This document shows, in pieces, positions 34,783 to 44,398 of a stretch of DNA of 64,000 bases. Positions within the stretch are counted from its first letter, which is position 1. Every line of letters starts with the position of its first letter. This stretch comes from OLB11 sp041392835 (GTDB lineage: Bacteria; Bacteroidota; Bacteroidia; Chitinophagales; Chitinophagaceae). The stretch spans positions 143,241 to 207,240 of the forward strand of contig JAWKLF010000004.1 of NCBI GenBank assembly GCA_041392835.1. The letters are read 5' to 3'. A model generated the notes under the pieces. That model had not been told where the DNA came from and did no database searches. It was given only the letters and a program-made list of their open reading frames with translations. A program made the position numbers and the translations under genes.

Positions 34783-37383
34783 CTATTCGTTGCGCAGGGC
34801 TACCACGCCATCAAACACATCTACAAGTATAGCTTTACTTTTATCAATATCGCCAGCAATAATTTTCTTACTCAACAAATTTATTATTTCTTTTTGTATA
34901 AGTCTTTTCAAGGGCCTTGCTCCAAACTGAGGTTCAAAACCGTTGTCGGCCAAATAGCTGAGTGCATAATCGCTAAATTGCAGTTTAATTCCTTGCTTTG
35001 CCAACATATTAGAAAGTCCATCTAATTGAATCTTAATTATTCCTTTTATTTCTTTTTTCAATAAAGGTTTAAACATGATAACCTCATCTATTCGATTTAA
35101 AAATTCAGGTCTTATTGTTTGACGCAATAAGGTCATCACCTCTTCTTTAGTAGATTCCGTAATTTGATCCATATTAGTTTCATTAATCGTTTCAAAACGC
35201 TCTTGTATAATATGACTTCCCATATTCGAAGTCATGATGATTATTGTATTTTTGAAATTAACTACACGGCCTTTATTATCTGTCAATCTACCATCATCCA
35301 GCACTTGCAAAAGAATATTAAATACATCAGGATGCGCCTTTTCTATTTCATCAAAAAGTACTACACTATATGGTTTTCTTCGTACAGACTCTGTTAATTG
35401 CCCGCCCTCATCGTAGCCTACATATCCTGGAGGTGCACCTACCAATCTACTTACACTATGCTTTTCTTGATATTCACTCATGTCTATACGAGTCATCATA
35501 GATTCATCGTCAAATAAGTATTCGGCCAAAGCCTTTGCCAACTCGGTTTTACCAACTCCAGTAGTACCCAAAAATATAAATGTGCCTATAGGTTTTCTTT
35601 CATCTTGAAGACCTGCCCTACTTCTTCTAATGGCATCCGAAACTGCTACTACTGCTTCATCTTGGCCTACAATTCGTTGATGTAAGTGCTCTTCTAAATG
35701 CAACAATTTATCTTTTTCACTTTGCAACATTCTTGAAACCGGTATGCCCGTGGCCTTGGCCACATTTTCAGCTATATCATCTGCATCTACTTCTTCTTTT
35801 AGAAGTCTTTTGTGCGAGTCTTTATCTTCATCCAATACTTGTAGCAAATTTTTTAGTTTATTTTCTTCTTCTTTTATTTTACCATAGCGAAGCTCAGCTA
35901 CTTTGCCCAAGTCGCCATTGCGCTCTGCATGATCGGCTTCAAGTCTAAAATTTTCTAAATTATTTCTTGCTTCTTGTATAGCATTAACTTGATCTTTTTC
36001 ACTGAGCCATCGGACTTTGAATTCGTCACGCTGCTCAGTTAAATTAGCAATTTCTTTTGATAAGTCTGCTAATTTTTTTTCATCATGTTCTCGCTTTATA
36101 GCCTCTCTTTCAATTTCCAATTGTCTTAATTTTCTTTCGAGTTCATCGAGCTCTTCAGGCATCGAATTGATTTCTAATTTTAATTTAGCAGCACTCTCAT
36201 CTATTAAGTCTATAGCCTTATCAGGCAAAAAACGATCGGATATATAGCGTGAAGAAAGTTCCACAGCAGCTATTATAGCTTCGTCTTTTATTCGCACATG
36301 ATGATGTGATTCATATTTATCTTTTAAACCTCTTAATATTGAAATTGCTTCTTCATTGCTTGGCTCATCTACCATTACTTTCTGAAAACGTCGTTCTAAG
36401 GCTTTATCCTTTTCAAAATATTTTTGATATTCATTGAGTGTCGTAGCTCCTATAGCTCTCAACTCGCCTCTTGCCAACGCAGGCTTTAATATATTAGCTG
36501 CATCCATTGCACCTTCGCCACTAGAACCTGCACCAACCAAGGTATGTATTTCGTCTATAAACAATATGATTTGCCCTTCGCTTTCTGTAACTTCTTTAAT
36601 AACAGCTTTTAAGCGTTCTTCAAACTCTCCTTTGTACTTGGCCCCTGCTATAAGCTGTCCAATATCTAATGAATAAATTAATTTAGATTTTAAATTTTCG
36701 GGCACATCACCTTGCACTATTCTGTGTGCCAATCCTTCCACTATAGCTGTTTTTCCTACACCTGGCTCACCCACCAACATGGGATTATTTTTACTTCTAC
36801 GAGACAGTATATGCAGCGTTCTTCTTATTTCTTCATCGCGTCCAATGACAGGATCTAACTTTGCTTGGTTGGCTAATTCATTTAAGTTTTTTGCAAATTT
36901 TTTGAGCCAGTCATAATTATTTTCTGCTGTCTGACTGTTTATTGTTTGTCCTTTACGACTTTCTTTTATACTTGTCTTTAAATTCTTTTCTGTAAGGCCC
37001 GCATCTTTGAGCGCATTGGCTACTGAATCGTGTTGTGCTACCATAGCCAATAGTAAATGTTCTAAAGAAACAAACTCATCGCCAAATTCTTTTAAATACG
37101 ATCCAGCTTTCAGACCCACAGTATTCAATTCTCTCGAAATATGTTGAGCAGGTTCTGTATTGATTGTTGGAATTTTTGATAGAATTTCACTTAATTTTTG
37201 TTGTAAAAATGTAAGATTTACTTCATTTTTTTTAAGCAAATAAGGTATTGTTGATTCCTCATTCTCAAGCATAGCTTGAAGTAAATGAGATGTATCTATC
37301 TGTTGATGTTTGGCATTGTATGCAAGTTGCTGCGCTTTAGAAACAGCTTCTTGTGCTTTGATTGTAAAGTTATTGATATTCAT
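34783..37383 (-). CDS. clpB: ClpB disaggregase (Hsp100)
   Basis: 866 residues, normal for the family. An N-terminal Clp_N repeat domain (1-~145) comes first, then AAA1 with GEPGVGKTAIVEG and FIDEIHTLVGAG. The coiled-coil middle domain (about 400-530) carries the long charged helix EELDELERKLRQLEIEREA. AAA2 has LGTTGVGKTELAKALA and LFDEIEKAHPDV. It works with DnaK to rescue aggregated proteins after heat stress. The gene is monocistronic. Confidence 0.95.
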   Translation of the reverse strand: MNINNFTIKAQEAVSKAQQLAYNAKHQQIDTSHLLQAMLENEESTIPYLLKKNEVNLTFLQQKLSEILSKIPTINTEPAQHISRELNTVGLKAGSYLKEFGDEFVSLEHLLLAMVAQHDSVANALKDAGLTEKNLKTSIKESRKGQTINSQTAENNYDWLKKFAKNLNELANQAKLDPVIGRDEEIRRTLHILSRRSKNNPMLVGEPGVGKTAIVEGLAHRIVQGDVPENLKSKLIYSLDIGQLIAGAKYKGEFEERLKAVIKEVTESEGQIILFIDEIHTLVGAGSSGEGAMDAANILKPALARGELRAIGATTLNEYQKYFEKDKALERRFQKVMVDEPSNEEAISILRGLKDKYESHHHVRIKDEAIIAAVELSSRYISDRFLPDKAIDLIDESAAKLKLEINSMPEELDELERKLRQLEIEREAIKREHDEKKLADLSKEIANLTEQRDEFKVRWLSEKDQVNAIQEARNNLENFRLEADHAERNGDLGKVAELRYGKIKEEENKLKNLLQVLDEDKDSHKRLLKEEVDADDIAENVAKATGIPVSRMLQSEKDKLLHLEEHLHQRIVGQDEAVVAVSDAIRRSRAGLQDERKPIGTFIFLGTTGVGKTELAKALAEYLFDDESMMTRIDMSEYQEKHSVSRLVGAPPGYVGYDEGGQLTESVRRKPYSVVLFDEIEKAHPDVFNILLQVLDDGRLTDNKGRVVNFKNTIIIMTSNMGSHIIQERFETINETNMDQITESTKEEVMTLLRQTIRPEFLNRIDEVIMFKPLLKKEIKGIIKIQLDGLSNMLAKQGIKLQFSDYALSYLADNGFEPQFGARPLKRLIQKEIINLLSKKIIAGDIDKSKAILVDVFDGVVALRNE

Positions 37384-37535
37384 AATTTAGAATGCACAAA
37401 GTATATTCCAAAAATGTTTTTAAAACTTTTTGACAGAAAAAAGTAAAAACAACTGACAGGATATGTATAAGCGAAAAAAAAGTATGTCAAAAAATGAAGT
37501 TTTACACCTCATGAAAATAAAAAAAATACAGAAGC

Positions 37536-38189
37536 CTATTGCATAGTTTTACTATCCGCAATAAACTGTGCCAAACCAATATCGGTAAGCGGATGCTTTA
37601 AAAGTCCTAAAATACTACTCAAAGGACAAGTACATACATTAGCTCCAACTTCGGCACATCGCACTATATGTAGTGCATTGCGAATAGAAGCGGCTAAAAT
37701 TTCGGTTTGAAAACCTTGTGTTTGATATATATGAGCTATCTGTGCTATTAAATCTACGCCATCCCAATTGCTGTCATCTATTCGGCCTATAAAAGGTGAT
37801 ACATAAGTAGCTCCAGCTTTTGCAGCTAAAATAGCCTGTCCGGCCGAAAATACTAAAGTACAATTGGTCCTAATATTATGGTCAGAAAACCATTTTATAG
37901 CCTTGATACCATCTTTTATCATAGGTACTTTTACTACAATGTGTTCGTCAATAGCGGCTAATTTTTTTCCTTCTTCAATAATGCCTTCAAAATCCGTAGA
38001 AAAAACTTCTGCACTTACTGGCGCTTTTACGATATCACAAATAGATTTATAATGATTCATAATGGCATCTTGACCTTTTATGCCCTCTTTGGCCATCAAA
38101 GAAGGATTGGTCGTTACGCCATCTAATATACCTAAAGCATGTGCTTCTTGAATTTGAGCTAAATTGGCTGTATCAATAAAAAATTTCAT
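37536..38189 (-). CDS. fsa: fructose-6-phosphate aldolase / small transaldolase
   Basis: 217 residues, the short transaldolase (TalC/FSA) type. It carries FFIDTANLAQI at the N-terminus, GVTTNPSLMAKEG, the Schiff-base lysine in HIVVKVPMIKDG (about 85), TLVFSAGQAILAAKAGA and SPFIGRIDD. Members either cleave fructose 6-phosphate or act as transaldolases in the pentose phosphate pathway. The sequence alone does not settle which. Two -7 boxes lie upstream. Confidence 0.88.
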   Translation of the reverse strand: MKFFIDTANLAQIQEAHALGILDGVTTNPSLMAKEGIKGQDAIMNHYKSICDIVKAPVSAEVFSTDFEGIIEEGKKLAAIDEHIVVKVPMIKDGIKAIKWFSDHNIRTNCTLVFSAGQAILAAKAGATYVSPFIGRIDDSNWDGVDLIAQIAHIYQTQGFQTEILAASIRNALHIVRCAEVGANVCTCPLSSILGLLKHPLTDIGLAQFIADSKTMQ

Positions 38190-38267
38190 TTCAGATTGTT
38201 TTAAATAAATGATTAAAGGGTTTCGTTTTTTATTATCTAAACAAATTCATTTCTGAATAGATGTGGG

Positions 38268-38275
38268 CAAATATA
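38268..38275 (-). promoter_or_regulatory. -7 promoter element upstream of the aldolase gene
   Basis: Minus-strand TATATTTG (forward CAAATATA), 78 nt before the ATG at 38189. Confidence 0.4.
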
Positions 38276-38295
38276 GAGTATTCCTTTTTGCTCTG

Positions 38296-38303
38296 CAAAG
38301 ATA
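38296..38303 (-). promoter_or_regulatory. second -7-like element upstream of the aldolase gene
   Basis: Minus-strand TATCTTTG (forward CAAAGATA), 20 nt upstream of the previous box. Either or both could be used. Confidence 0.35.
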
Positions 38304-38409
38304 TTTAGTAGTACTTGGAATAGAGAAAAAACAATTTATCAATATTGAAATTGGATAATATGCAACATAAGATTAAAAAAATAGTTACACCAATTTAGAA
38401 AATAACAAA

Positions 38410-40689
38410 TTACTGCTTAGTAACTTTTTTGCTATAATGGCCACCTTGTGTGTGTAGTTCAAGAATGTAATTTCCGGTTGGATATTGTTTTAATGATAAG
38501 CTGGCTTTAGACTTACCATCCGCATTTTTTTCTAAAAGTAGTTTGCCTTCCATGTCATATAGTCTAATCAGTTGTATAGGGTTTATGCTCGTATTTTGAA
38601 TAGAAATTAAATCGGCTGTTGGATTTGGTGAAATACTAATTTGGCTTTCTTCTACGTCTCGAACATCCGATACCACATTTACCACCTTTGCCCATCCAAA
38701 ATAGGGCATGTAGTTTTGTTTAGTACCAGTTATAAAAAGTGTATCGCCCAAAGCTACAGGTTCTACACCATTTGTAATATAGCATACGCCACTCACAATT
38801 TTTCCACTGCCCCAATATTTATTTTTATAGTAAAGCCCTATACTGGCTCCTTCTATATTGGAGTTTACTTTAAAATCCGTATGACCCTGTCCTATTTCAA
38901 ATCCGTGTGTACAAGCTAAATTGCCCTCATGACCAGTTTTTAATTCAACAGATGGGTCGCCAAATATCTCCCATGTATCGGTTATTTCGTTTCCTCCATT
39001 GGGATCTACATTGACATCATTATAAGCCTGATTTACACTTAGACATCCATTCATAGCTAAGCTTCCAAAAGTAGTTTTATAATTGCCTGGTCTTGCTCCT
39101 TGCATCATAGCAGCTATTTCATCTTGACCTTCCATAGGTGGATCCCAACTTTGCAATATGATACTCATAAGGGTTGCAATAGCACCCGTTTCTTGATTAC
39201 CACTGCGAGCTTGAAGAAGTTCTTCGCCCAAACAGGTTTGGCCTAAGAAATTTCCATTTAAACATGCAGTAGAAAATATGGCTGGCCAACTTCCATTTGT
39301 ATTTGTCATGTTAACTACATCGGAAGTACCAAAACCAGAAGTAGAAAATGCTTGTACACTACCATGCCCACAATAATACATAAGTCCAATCTGATCATTA
39401 AACACGTTTAACAAATCAGATGGCACAGGGCTTCCTGGTGCATCGGCGCCACCTTGTGAACCGTCAAACAGCTCATACTTCATAGTATAATTGTAGTTAG
39501 AAATATTACTGTCTGCAATTTTTCTTAAATGTTGATAATCATATTGCCAATCATCGCCTGGTCCTTGATCGCTACCAGCTACGGCTTGTTTGGTGTACCA
39601 AGCAGAAGAAATGTTTGGTGTTTTTTCGTACTTGATAGTTCTATTTACTTGGGTTTGTATATCCAATGTGGTACTTCCCGAAAAACGACCTACTATAATA
39701 TCTGGGTCATGGTCATTGCCAACCTGATAGCCATAGGCATTGTCTGAAGGTCCTAAAAGGGTTGCACTTGAACCATTCATATTCATAGGTGGTATTTGAG
39801 CATCATCTCCAAGAATTAATACATAGAGTATATTTTTTTCGGTAAAGTATTGCTTGACAACATTGAAAATGGAGGTTTCGGAAACGCCTGCAGCTAAAGT
39901 ATCTACATTGACTACAAATGTTTTTATCCCTTTTTGTTCTTTCCATATTACAAAAGGTTCAACATCGTTCAAAAACATAGCTGGTGTAAGAATTAACATA
40001 CTACCCTCTTGTGTAAGTGGAGTATAACGTTTTTTATTTTGAGCATCAAAATTCAAAAAACGTTGTTGATATATAGGCAACATTACATCTTCTATTAATT
40101 CATCTTGAGCCATTAATGGAGTTTCTATTTCATCACTGATAAAATTGATTTTGATTTTTACATGATAATATATTCTCATTTTTTGTGTAACTCCGTTGTA
40201 CTGAATAGGCTGTAGTTGTATAGTTTGGCCTTTTAATTTTCTAACATAAAAGGGTGTGTTGATACTATACAATCCTTTCGGATAAAACTCATTTTTAGAA
40301 TACTCTTCTCCAAAAATATATGGAACATCTTCTTTCTTTATATTTTGATATATCTTTCCCTTGCTAGGAGCTAAAAGCATGTCATTGTATTCAGTGTATT
40401 CTCCGCTTAAAATTTCAACCTTACTCTTTTTACCTAATGGAATTGTAATAGACAAAGGTATTTTGGGAACATTTGGAGCCCCTTGTTTTGGAATGAAAAT
40501 ACCATTTTCCAAAATAACATGATGAGCTTTGCCTCTACTGGTCATGATATTATCAAACTGAATATCGGTAAGGGAAATATCTAAAATAGTATATTGATTA
40601 TTACTTGCAAGTATTTTGATTTGCGTTTTTTGAGCAAACGTGCATTGCGTTAATAACACCAAGATAAAAAGTAGTTTAATCGTTTTCAT
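38410..40689 (-). CDS. gingipain-like (C25) cysteine protease with T9SS sorting domain
   Basis: 759 residues from the ATG at 40689, chosen because it gives a signal peptide (MKTIKLLFIL ... CTFAQ). The 39 codons upstream are unlikely to be translated. The catalytic pair is visible: His in LMYYCGHGSVQ and Cys in IFSTACLNGNF, as in C25 proteases. LYVLILGDDAQIPP is the family core. A propeptide (25-230) precedes it. The last ~75 residues (ISPNPTADLI ... GNYILELHTQGG) form a type A T9SS sorting signal, so the enzyme is secreted or surface-anchored. Confidence 0.9.
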   Translation of the reverse strand: MKTIKLLFILVLLTQCTFAQKTQIKILASNNQYTILDISLTDIQFDNIMTSRGKAHHVILENGIFIPKQGAPNVPKIPLSITIPLGKKSKVEILSGEYTEYNDMLLAPSKGKIYQNIKKEDVPYIFGEEYSKNEFYPKGLYSINTPFYVRKLKGQTIQLQPIQYNGVTQKMRIYYHVKIKINFISDEIETPLMAQDELIEDVMLPIYQQRFLNFDAQNKKRYTPLTQEGSMLILTPAMFLNDVEPFVIWKEQKGIKTFVVNVDTLAAGVSETSIFNVVKQYFTEKNILYVLILGDDAQIPPMNMNGSSATLLGPSDNAYGYQVGNDHDPDIIVGRFSGSTTLDIQTQVNRTIKYEKTPNISSAWYTKQAVAGSDQGPGDDWQYDYQHLRKIADSNISNYNYTMKYELFDGSQGGADAPGSPVPSDLLNVFNDQIGLMYYCGHGSVQAFSTSGFGTSDVVNMTNTNGSWPAIFSTACLNGNFLGQTCLGEELLQARSGNQETGAIATLMSIILQSWDPPMEGQDEIAAMMQGARPGNYKTTFGSLAMNGCLSVNQAYNDVNVDPNGGNEITDTWEIFGDPSVELKTGHEGNLACTHGFEIGQGHTDFKVNSNIEGASIGLYYKNKYWGSGKIVSGVCYITNGVEPVALGDTLFITGTKQNYMPYFGWAKVVNVVSDVRDVEESQISISPNPTADLISIQNTSINPIQLIRLYDMEGKLLLEKNADGKSKASLSLKQYPTGNYILELHTQGGHYSKKVTKQ

Positions 40690-40760
40690 GATTGAACAAA
40701 ATATTAATATGTATTTGTTTGAATTCTTACGTAAATATATCAATTTTCTACGTTTTATAT

Positions 40761-40768
40761 TAACTTTG
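40761..40768 (+). promoter_or_regulatory. -7 promoter element before the TPP riboswitch
   Basis: TAACTTTG fits TAnnTTTG and lies 52 nt upstream of riboswitch P1, giving a leader of just over 200 nt before the receptor ATG. Confidence 0.5.
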
Positions 40769-40820
40769 TCGGTGAATAGTATTAATTCCTTACATTTTAA
40801 TGACAAAAGGACTTAATATT

Positions 40821-40916
40821 CTTATCTCGGGGTGTTTTTCTTCTATTTTAAATATATGAAAATCTGAGATTATACCCGTGAACCTAGAACAGGTAATGCT
40901 GTTTAGGAAAGGTAAG
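40821..40916 (+). ncRNA. TPP (THI-box) riboswitch
   Basis: All conserved aptamer segments are present: CGGGGTG (40828-40834), CTGAGA followed by TACCCGTGAACCT, and GGTAATGCTG. P1 is CTTATCT (40821-40827) with AGGTAAG (40910-40916). P3 is TTTTC/GAAAA, and P5 is ACAG/CTGT around GTAATG. It sits 62 nt upstream of the TonB-receptor ATG at 40979 and predicts thiamine-dependent control of that gene. Confidence 0.93.
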
Positions 40917-40943
40917 TGAACTTTTTCTCTTACCCTTTTTATT
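40908..40943 (+). terminator. terminator-like hairpin sharing riboswitch P1 3' arm
   Basis: AAGGTAAG can pair with CTTACCCTT (one bulged C) around a 12-nt loop and is followed by TTTTTATTT. The 5' arm is the same AGGTAAG that closes P1 of the riboswitch, so the two folds exclude each other. Confidence 0.5.
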
Positions 40944-40978
40944 TAATCGAATTGCTAATTTTTTTTAGCAACAAAAAA

Positions 40979-43168
40979 ATGATACGTATGAGAAAAATTA
41001 TAGTACAGATTCTATGTTTTTGTAGTTTATGGAGCCAAGCTCAAGAAAAAAATGATACCTTAAAAAACATTGAATTGCCAGCCGCACGAGTTAAGGCTAG
41101 TAAAGACAAACTTAATCAAAAATCCTTTAATGAGCTTGACCTTAGTGTATTAGAAAGAAATAACCAAGGACAAGATATACCACAATTACTTTCGAGTATG
41201 GCTGCTGTAGTATCTTATTCGGATGCTGGTACTGGCACTGGCTACAGTGGTTTACGAATACGAGGAACGGATTTAACACGTATCAATGTTAGTATTAATG
41301 GTGTGCCCGTAAATGATGCCGAAAGTCAAGCTACATATTTTGTCAATACACCCGATTTATTTTCTTCAAGTAATCAAATTGAAGTGCAAAAAGGTATTGG
41401 TAGCTCTAAAAATGGTGTAGGTAGTTTTGGAGCGTCTGTATCAATCAATAATTTAGATGTTCAATATAAAAAAGCGTATGCTATGTTAGATGTTCAGTAT
41501 GGTAGTTTTAATACGTTTAAAAAAACACTAAAATTTAGCACGGGGCCTATTTACAAAAAGTGGATTTCCACATTACGATTGTCACAAATAAGTTCAGATG
41601 GCTATATAGAACGGTCAGCTTCTAACTTAAAAGCTTTACAGTTTACATCTGAATATGCAATAAACAAAAATAACAACCTCATATTTAACTATATGTATGG
41701 CAGCGAAAAAACTGGTCAAGCATGGAATGGAGTACCCAAAGATTCAATACCTACCAATAGACAATATAATGAATTAGGCATAAAATCGGATGGCACTTAT
41801 TATGACAACCAAACTGACAATTATAAACAACAATATTTTCAATTGTTTTTTGACAAAAAAATTTCAAATAAAATTACTATAGGAGCTGTTTCATACCTTA
41901 CCAAAGGAAAGGGGTATTATGAAGAATACAAAATAGCACAAGATTATGATGCGTATTCCTTGATAGATACCATAAATCAAATAAGCAACTCAGACCTCAT
42001 CAGACAACTATGGCTAGATAATTATTTTTATGGAACTAAATTGTATGCAACTTATTCCAACAAAAAATTAGACTTTGGTTTTTATGCCAATGCCTCAAGA
42101 TACGATGGGAAACACTATGGCAAGGTAATTTGGACTCCCAATGGAGCCAGTTTACTTAAGCCAAACTGGTACAATTTAAAAGCACACAAAAGCGAGCTGA
42201 ATTTTTATAGCATGCTGGATTATAATTTTAATTCAAACTTAAAATGGTTTCTGGATATTCAAGATAGGATGGTATTTTATGAAACATTAGGATTTAGAAA
42301 TAATCCTCAACTCAATCATCAATTGTTTTATCACTTTCTAAATCCCAAAACAAAAATAACGTATTCAAAAAGACATTCTGTGTATTCTCTTTCATTGGGC
42401 ATAGCCAACAAAGAACCCAATAGAGAAGATATTGAAACTAGTGTAAATCAATTGCCCAAAGCAGAACGCTTATATCATGCCGAGATAACATTATACAATA
42501 AGTGGAATCAATATTTAGCTACTCAAGTTTCATTGTATCGTATGCAATATCAAAATCAGTTAGTGTTAACCGGAAAAATTAATGATGTAGGAGCTTATAC
42601 CCGAACCAATACACCTTCGAGTTATAGACAAGGTTTAGAAATAATTTTCAAAGGAGATTTAATGCATTCAAAAATCACTTGGCAACTTAATTCAGCATTT
42701 TCTGTAAATAGAATTAAACAATTTGATGAATATATTGATGATTATGACCAAGGCATTCAGATTAAAAAATCTTATACAAACACACCTATATCATTTTCTC
42801 CTTCTGTAGTATTGGGAGGTATAGTTAGTTTATATCCATTGCTCAACACAAACTTCAGGATACGAAAACTTTCATTTGACTTTAGCCCCAAATATGTAAG
42901 CAAACAATATATAGATAACACTGCAAATGAAAACAAAACTTTGTCAGCTTACATTACAGTTGATGTCGGCATACAACAAGTACTAACTTGGCAAGAAAAC
43001 AAAACTGTAAAAATAAAATTGGGTATTCAAAATATATTAAACACGTTGTATTCAAGCAATGCCTATACATACTCGTATATATATAATAATGCTCTTACAG
43101 ATGTCATTTATTATTTTCCACAGGCTGGTCTACGATACTCTGTTGGCTTGCAATTTGAACTTAAATAA
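40979..43168 (+). CDS. TonB-dependent outer-membrane receptor, predicted thiamine (compound) uptake
   Basis: 729 residues from the ATG at 40979 (ATG at 40988 is also possible). A GTG further upstream lies within the riboswitch and is rejected. Signal peptide MIRMRKIIVQILCFCSLWSQAQ. The plug domain (about 35-150) has VVSYSDAGTGTGYSGLRIRGTD and VSINGVPVNDAESQ. A 22-strand type barrel follows. The TPP riboswitch in the leader points to thiamine, its phosphates or its precursors as substrate. This matches the known occurrence of TPP-regulated TonB receptors in Bacteroidota. Confidence 0.88.
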   Translation: MIRMRKIIVQILCFCSLWSQAQEKNDTLKNIELPAARVKASKDKLNQKSFNELDLSVLERNNQGQDIPQLLSSMAAVVSYSDAGTGTGYSGLRIRGTDLTRINVSINGVPVNDAESQATYFVNTPDLFSSSNQIEVQKGIGSSKNGVGSFGASVSINNLDVQYKKAYAMLDVQYGSFNTFKKTLKFSTGPIYKKWISTLRLSQISSDGYIERSASNLKALQFTSEYAINKNNNLIFNYMYGSEKTGQAWNGVPKDSIPTNRQYNELGIKSDGTYYDNQTDNYKQQYFQLFFDKKISNKITIGAVSYLTKGKGYYEEYKIAQDYDAYSLIDTINQISNSDLIRQLWLDNYFYGTKLYATYSNKKLDFGFYANASRYDGKHYGKVIWTPNGASLLKPNWYNLKAHKSELNFYSMLDYNFNSNLKWFLDIQDRMVFYETLGFRNNPQLNHQLFYHFLNPKTKITYSKRHSVYSLSLGIANKEPNREDIETSVNQLPKAERLYHAEITLYNKWNQYLATQVSLYRMQYQNQLVLTGKINDVGAYTRTNTPSSYRQGLEIIFKGDLMHSKITWQLNSAFSVNRIKQFDEYIDDYDQGIQIKKSYTNTPISFSPSVVLGGIVSLYPLLNTNFRIRKLSFDFSPKYVSKQYIDNTANENKTLSAYITVDVGIQQVLTWQENKTVKIKLGIQNILNTLYSSNAYTYSYIYNNALTDVIYYFPQAGLRYSVGLQFELK

Positions 43169-44225
43169 TAGCTTCTAACAATACATTTTTGTATTGCTCA
43201 AAATTAAATTTTGGGTATGGAAAAAAAGTTTTAGATAGAAAGTCGGCATAACTTTTTTCTAAGTCTAAATTTTCTTGTTGTGCCTGCATAGACCAGTTTT
43301 GTTGTTCAAAATGATTGGCCAGATACTCTTGTTCTGTTTGTCCTGACGTAGGAATTAAGATAGCATGTTTATTTAATTTTATTAAATCCATTAATGTACT
43401 ATATGCACTTCGACATATTACACATGCTGATTGACAAATTAATTGATTTAAAGCTGTACCAGACAAAAAATCAAAAAAAGAAACATGCCCAATGTTTGGC
43501 AAATTAGTTGTAGTAATGCATCCTCTAACAAAAGCAATTCTTTTATTTTTTGGAAGCTGTTCAATTAGTTTTTTTTCTAACAGCGTTCTTTGTGGTTCTG
43601 GCCCTGACAACAATATCAAAATATCATACTGAATCGAAAGATTTTCCAAAAGTTGTAACCTCGATAAATTTCCTAAATATGCAATACGTTGTATGCCTTT
43701 ATTATTTGACAATTGTCCACTCATAGCAGCATCATGATAGTCGGGCACCCAACAAGAATCAAAACGATTGATTAAAAAACGATTGATTCCATTTATCAAC
43801 ATCATACTAAATGAATTAGGTGCCTGAATTTGTAATTGATGAGTGATGATATGCGACTTTATTTTTCGATGAAAAAATCCATAACGATTGTCTGATATAA
43901 TAAGGTCGTATTTACTTTCTTTGACTAATTTTTTTAAAAAAATATGCTCTTGAATAATTGAAGATACAATTTTAGGAATTTGAAGCACAATTTTCAGATT
44001 AAATAAGGATTTATGCTTGGCATAACTAATTTGATAACCTTTAAGTGGGATAAAGTCAATGTCATCTGTATATGCTTCAATAATACAACGTTGATTTTCA
44101 TTGCAAGCCAAATCAATCTGATGCCCTAATGATTTGTAAAACAATATTAAAGGTATGCAGCGAGTAACATGCCCTATACCCCAATCTAAAGGAGCTATAA
44201 GTATTTTTTTTGGCTTGCTCAACAA
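43161..44225 (-). CDS. GT28-like glycosyltransferase family protein
   Basis: 354 residues, GT-B fold. The N-terminal PLDWGIGHVTRCIPLI resembles the glycine-rich start of MurG/GT28 enzymes. The C-terminal donor-binding half has LLSGPEPQRTLLE, HVSFFDFLSG and VICRSAYSTLMDLIKLNKHAILIPT. Acceptor and sugar are unknown. The start is TTG at 44225 (TTG TTG AGC); a stop codon two codons further up excludes a longer frame with an ATG. Its end overlaps the receptor gene by 8 nt tail-to-tail. Confidence 0.75.
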   Translation of the reverse strand: MLSKPKKILIAPLDWGIGHVTRCIPLILFYKSLGHQIDLACNENQRCIIEAYTDDIDFIPLKGYQISYAKHKSLFNLKIVLQIPKIVSSIIQEHIFLKKLVKESKYDLIISDNRYGFFHRKIKSHIITHQLQIQAPNSFSMMLINGINRFLINRFDSCWVPDYHDAAMSGQLSNNKGIQRIAYLGNLSRLQLLENLSIQYDILILLSGPEPQRTLLEKKLIEQLPKNKRIAFVRGCITTTNLPNIGHVSFFDFLSGTALNQLICQSACVICRSAYSTLMDLIKLNKHAILIPTSGQTEQEYLANHFEQQNWSMQAQQENLDLEKSYADFLSKTFFPYPKFNFEQYKNVLLEAII

Positions 44226-44268
44226 AATTCAAATTTTAGTACCTTTACAAATTAAGTACAAACTCAGC

Positions 44269-44397
44269 ATGCTAAAAAAAATATTACAACTCTTTTCTTT
44301 ATTTTGTCTTGTTTCTATATTCCTATCAAGTTGTAAGGCAAAGAAAGGTTGCGGATGTGGTAATAACTTGAATTATTATAAATCTAAACGACGATAA
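44269..44397 (+). CDS. 42-residue Cys-rich lipoprotein
   Basis: The ATG at 44269 follows a near-consensus -7 box (TACCTTTA, 44240-44247). The product is a lipoprotein signal peptide (LVSIFLSSC) followed by only ~20 residues, KAKKGCGCGNNLNYYKSKRR. I recognise no function. It lies 1 nt before the 77-residue gene and upstream of recR on the same strand. Confidence 0.6.
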   Translation: MLKKILQLFSLFCLVSIFLSSCKAKKGCGCGNNLNYYKSKRR

Positions 44398-44398
44398 C

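Noticed and set aside
37464..37490. TTGACA - 15 nt - TATACA on the minus strand upstream of clpB, resembling a sigma-70 or heat-shock promoter
   Set aside because: The spacing is short, the region is AT-rich so such matches are expected, and other promoters here use TAnnTTTG. I could not support it over chance.
38190..38409. Small RNA or small gene in the 220-bp gap between the aldolase and the C25 protease
   Set aside because: Apart from two -7-like boxes I see no stable hairpin, terminator or credible small reading frame.
40916..40978. GTG start of the TonB receptor at 40916
   Set aside because: It lies inside the riboswitch aptamer, and the true signal peptide begins at 40979 or 40988.
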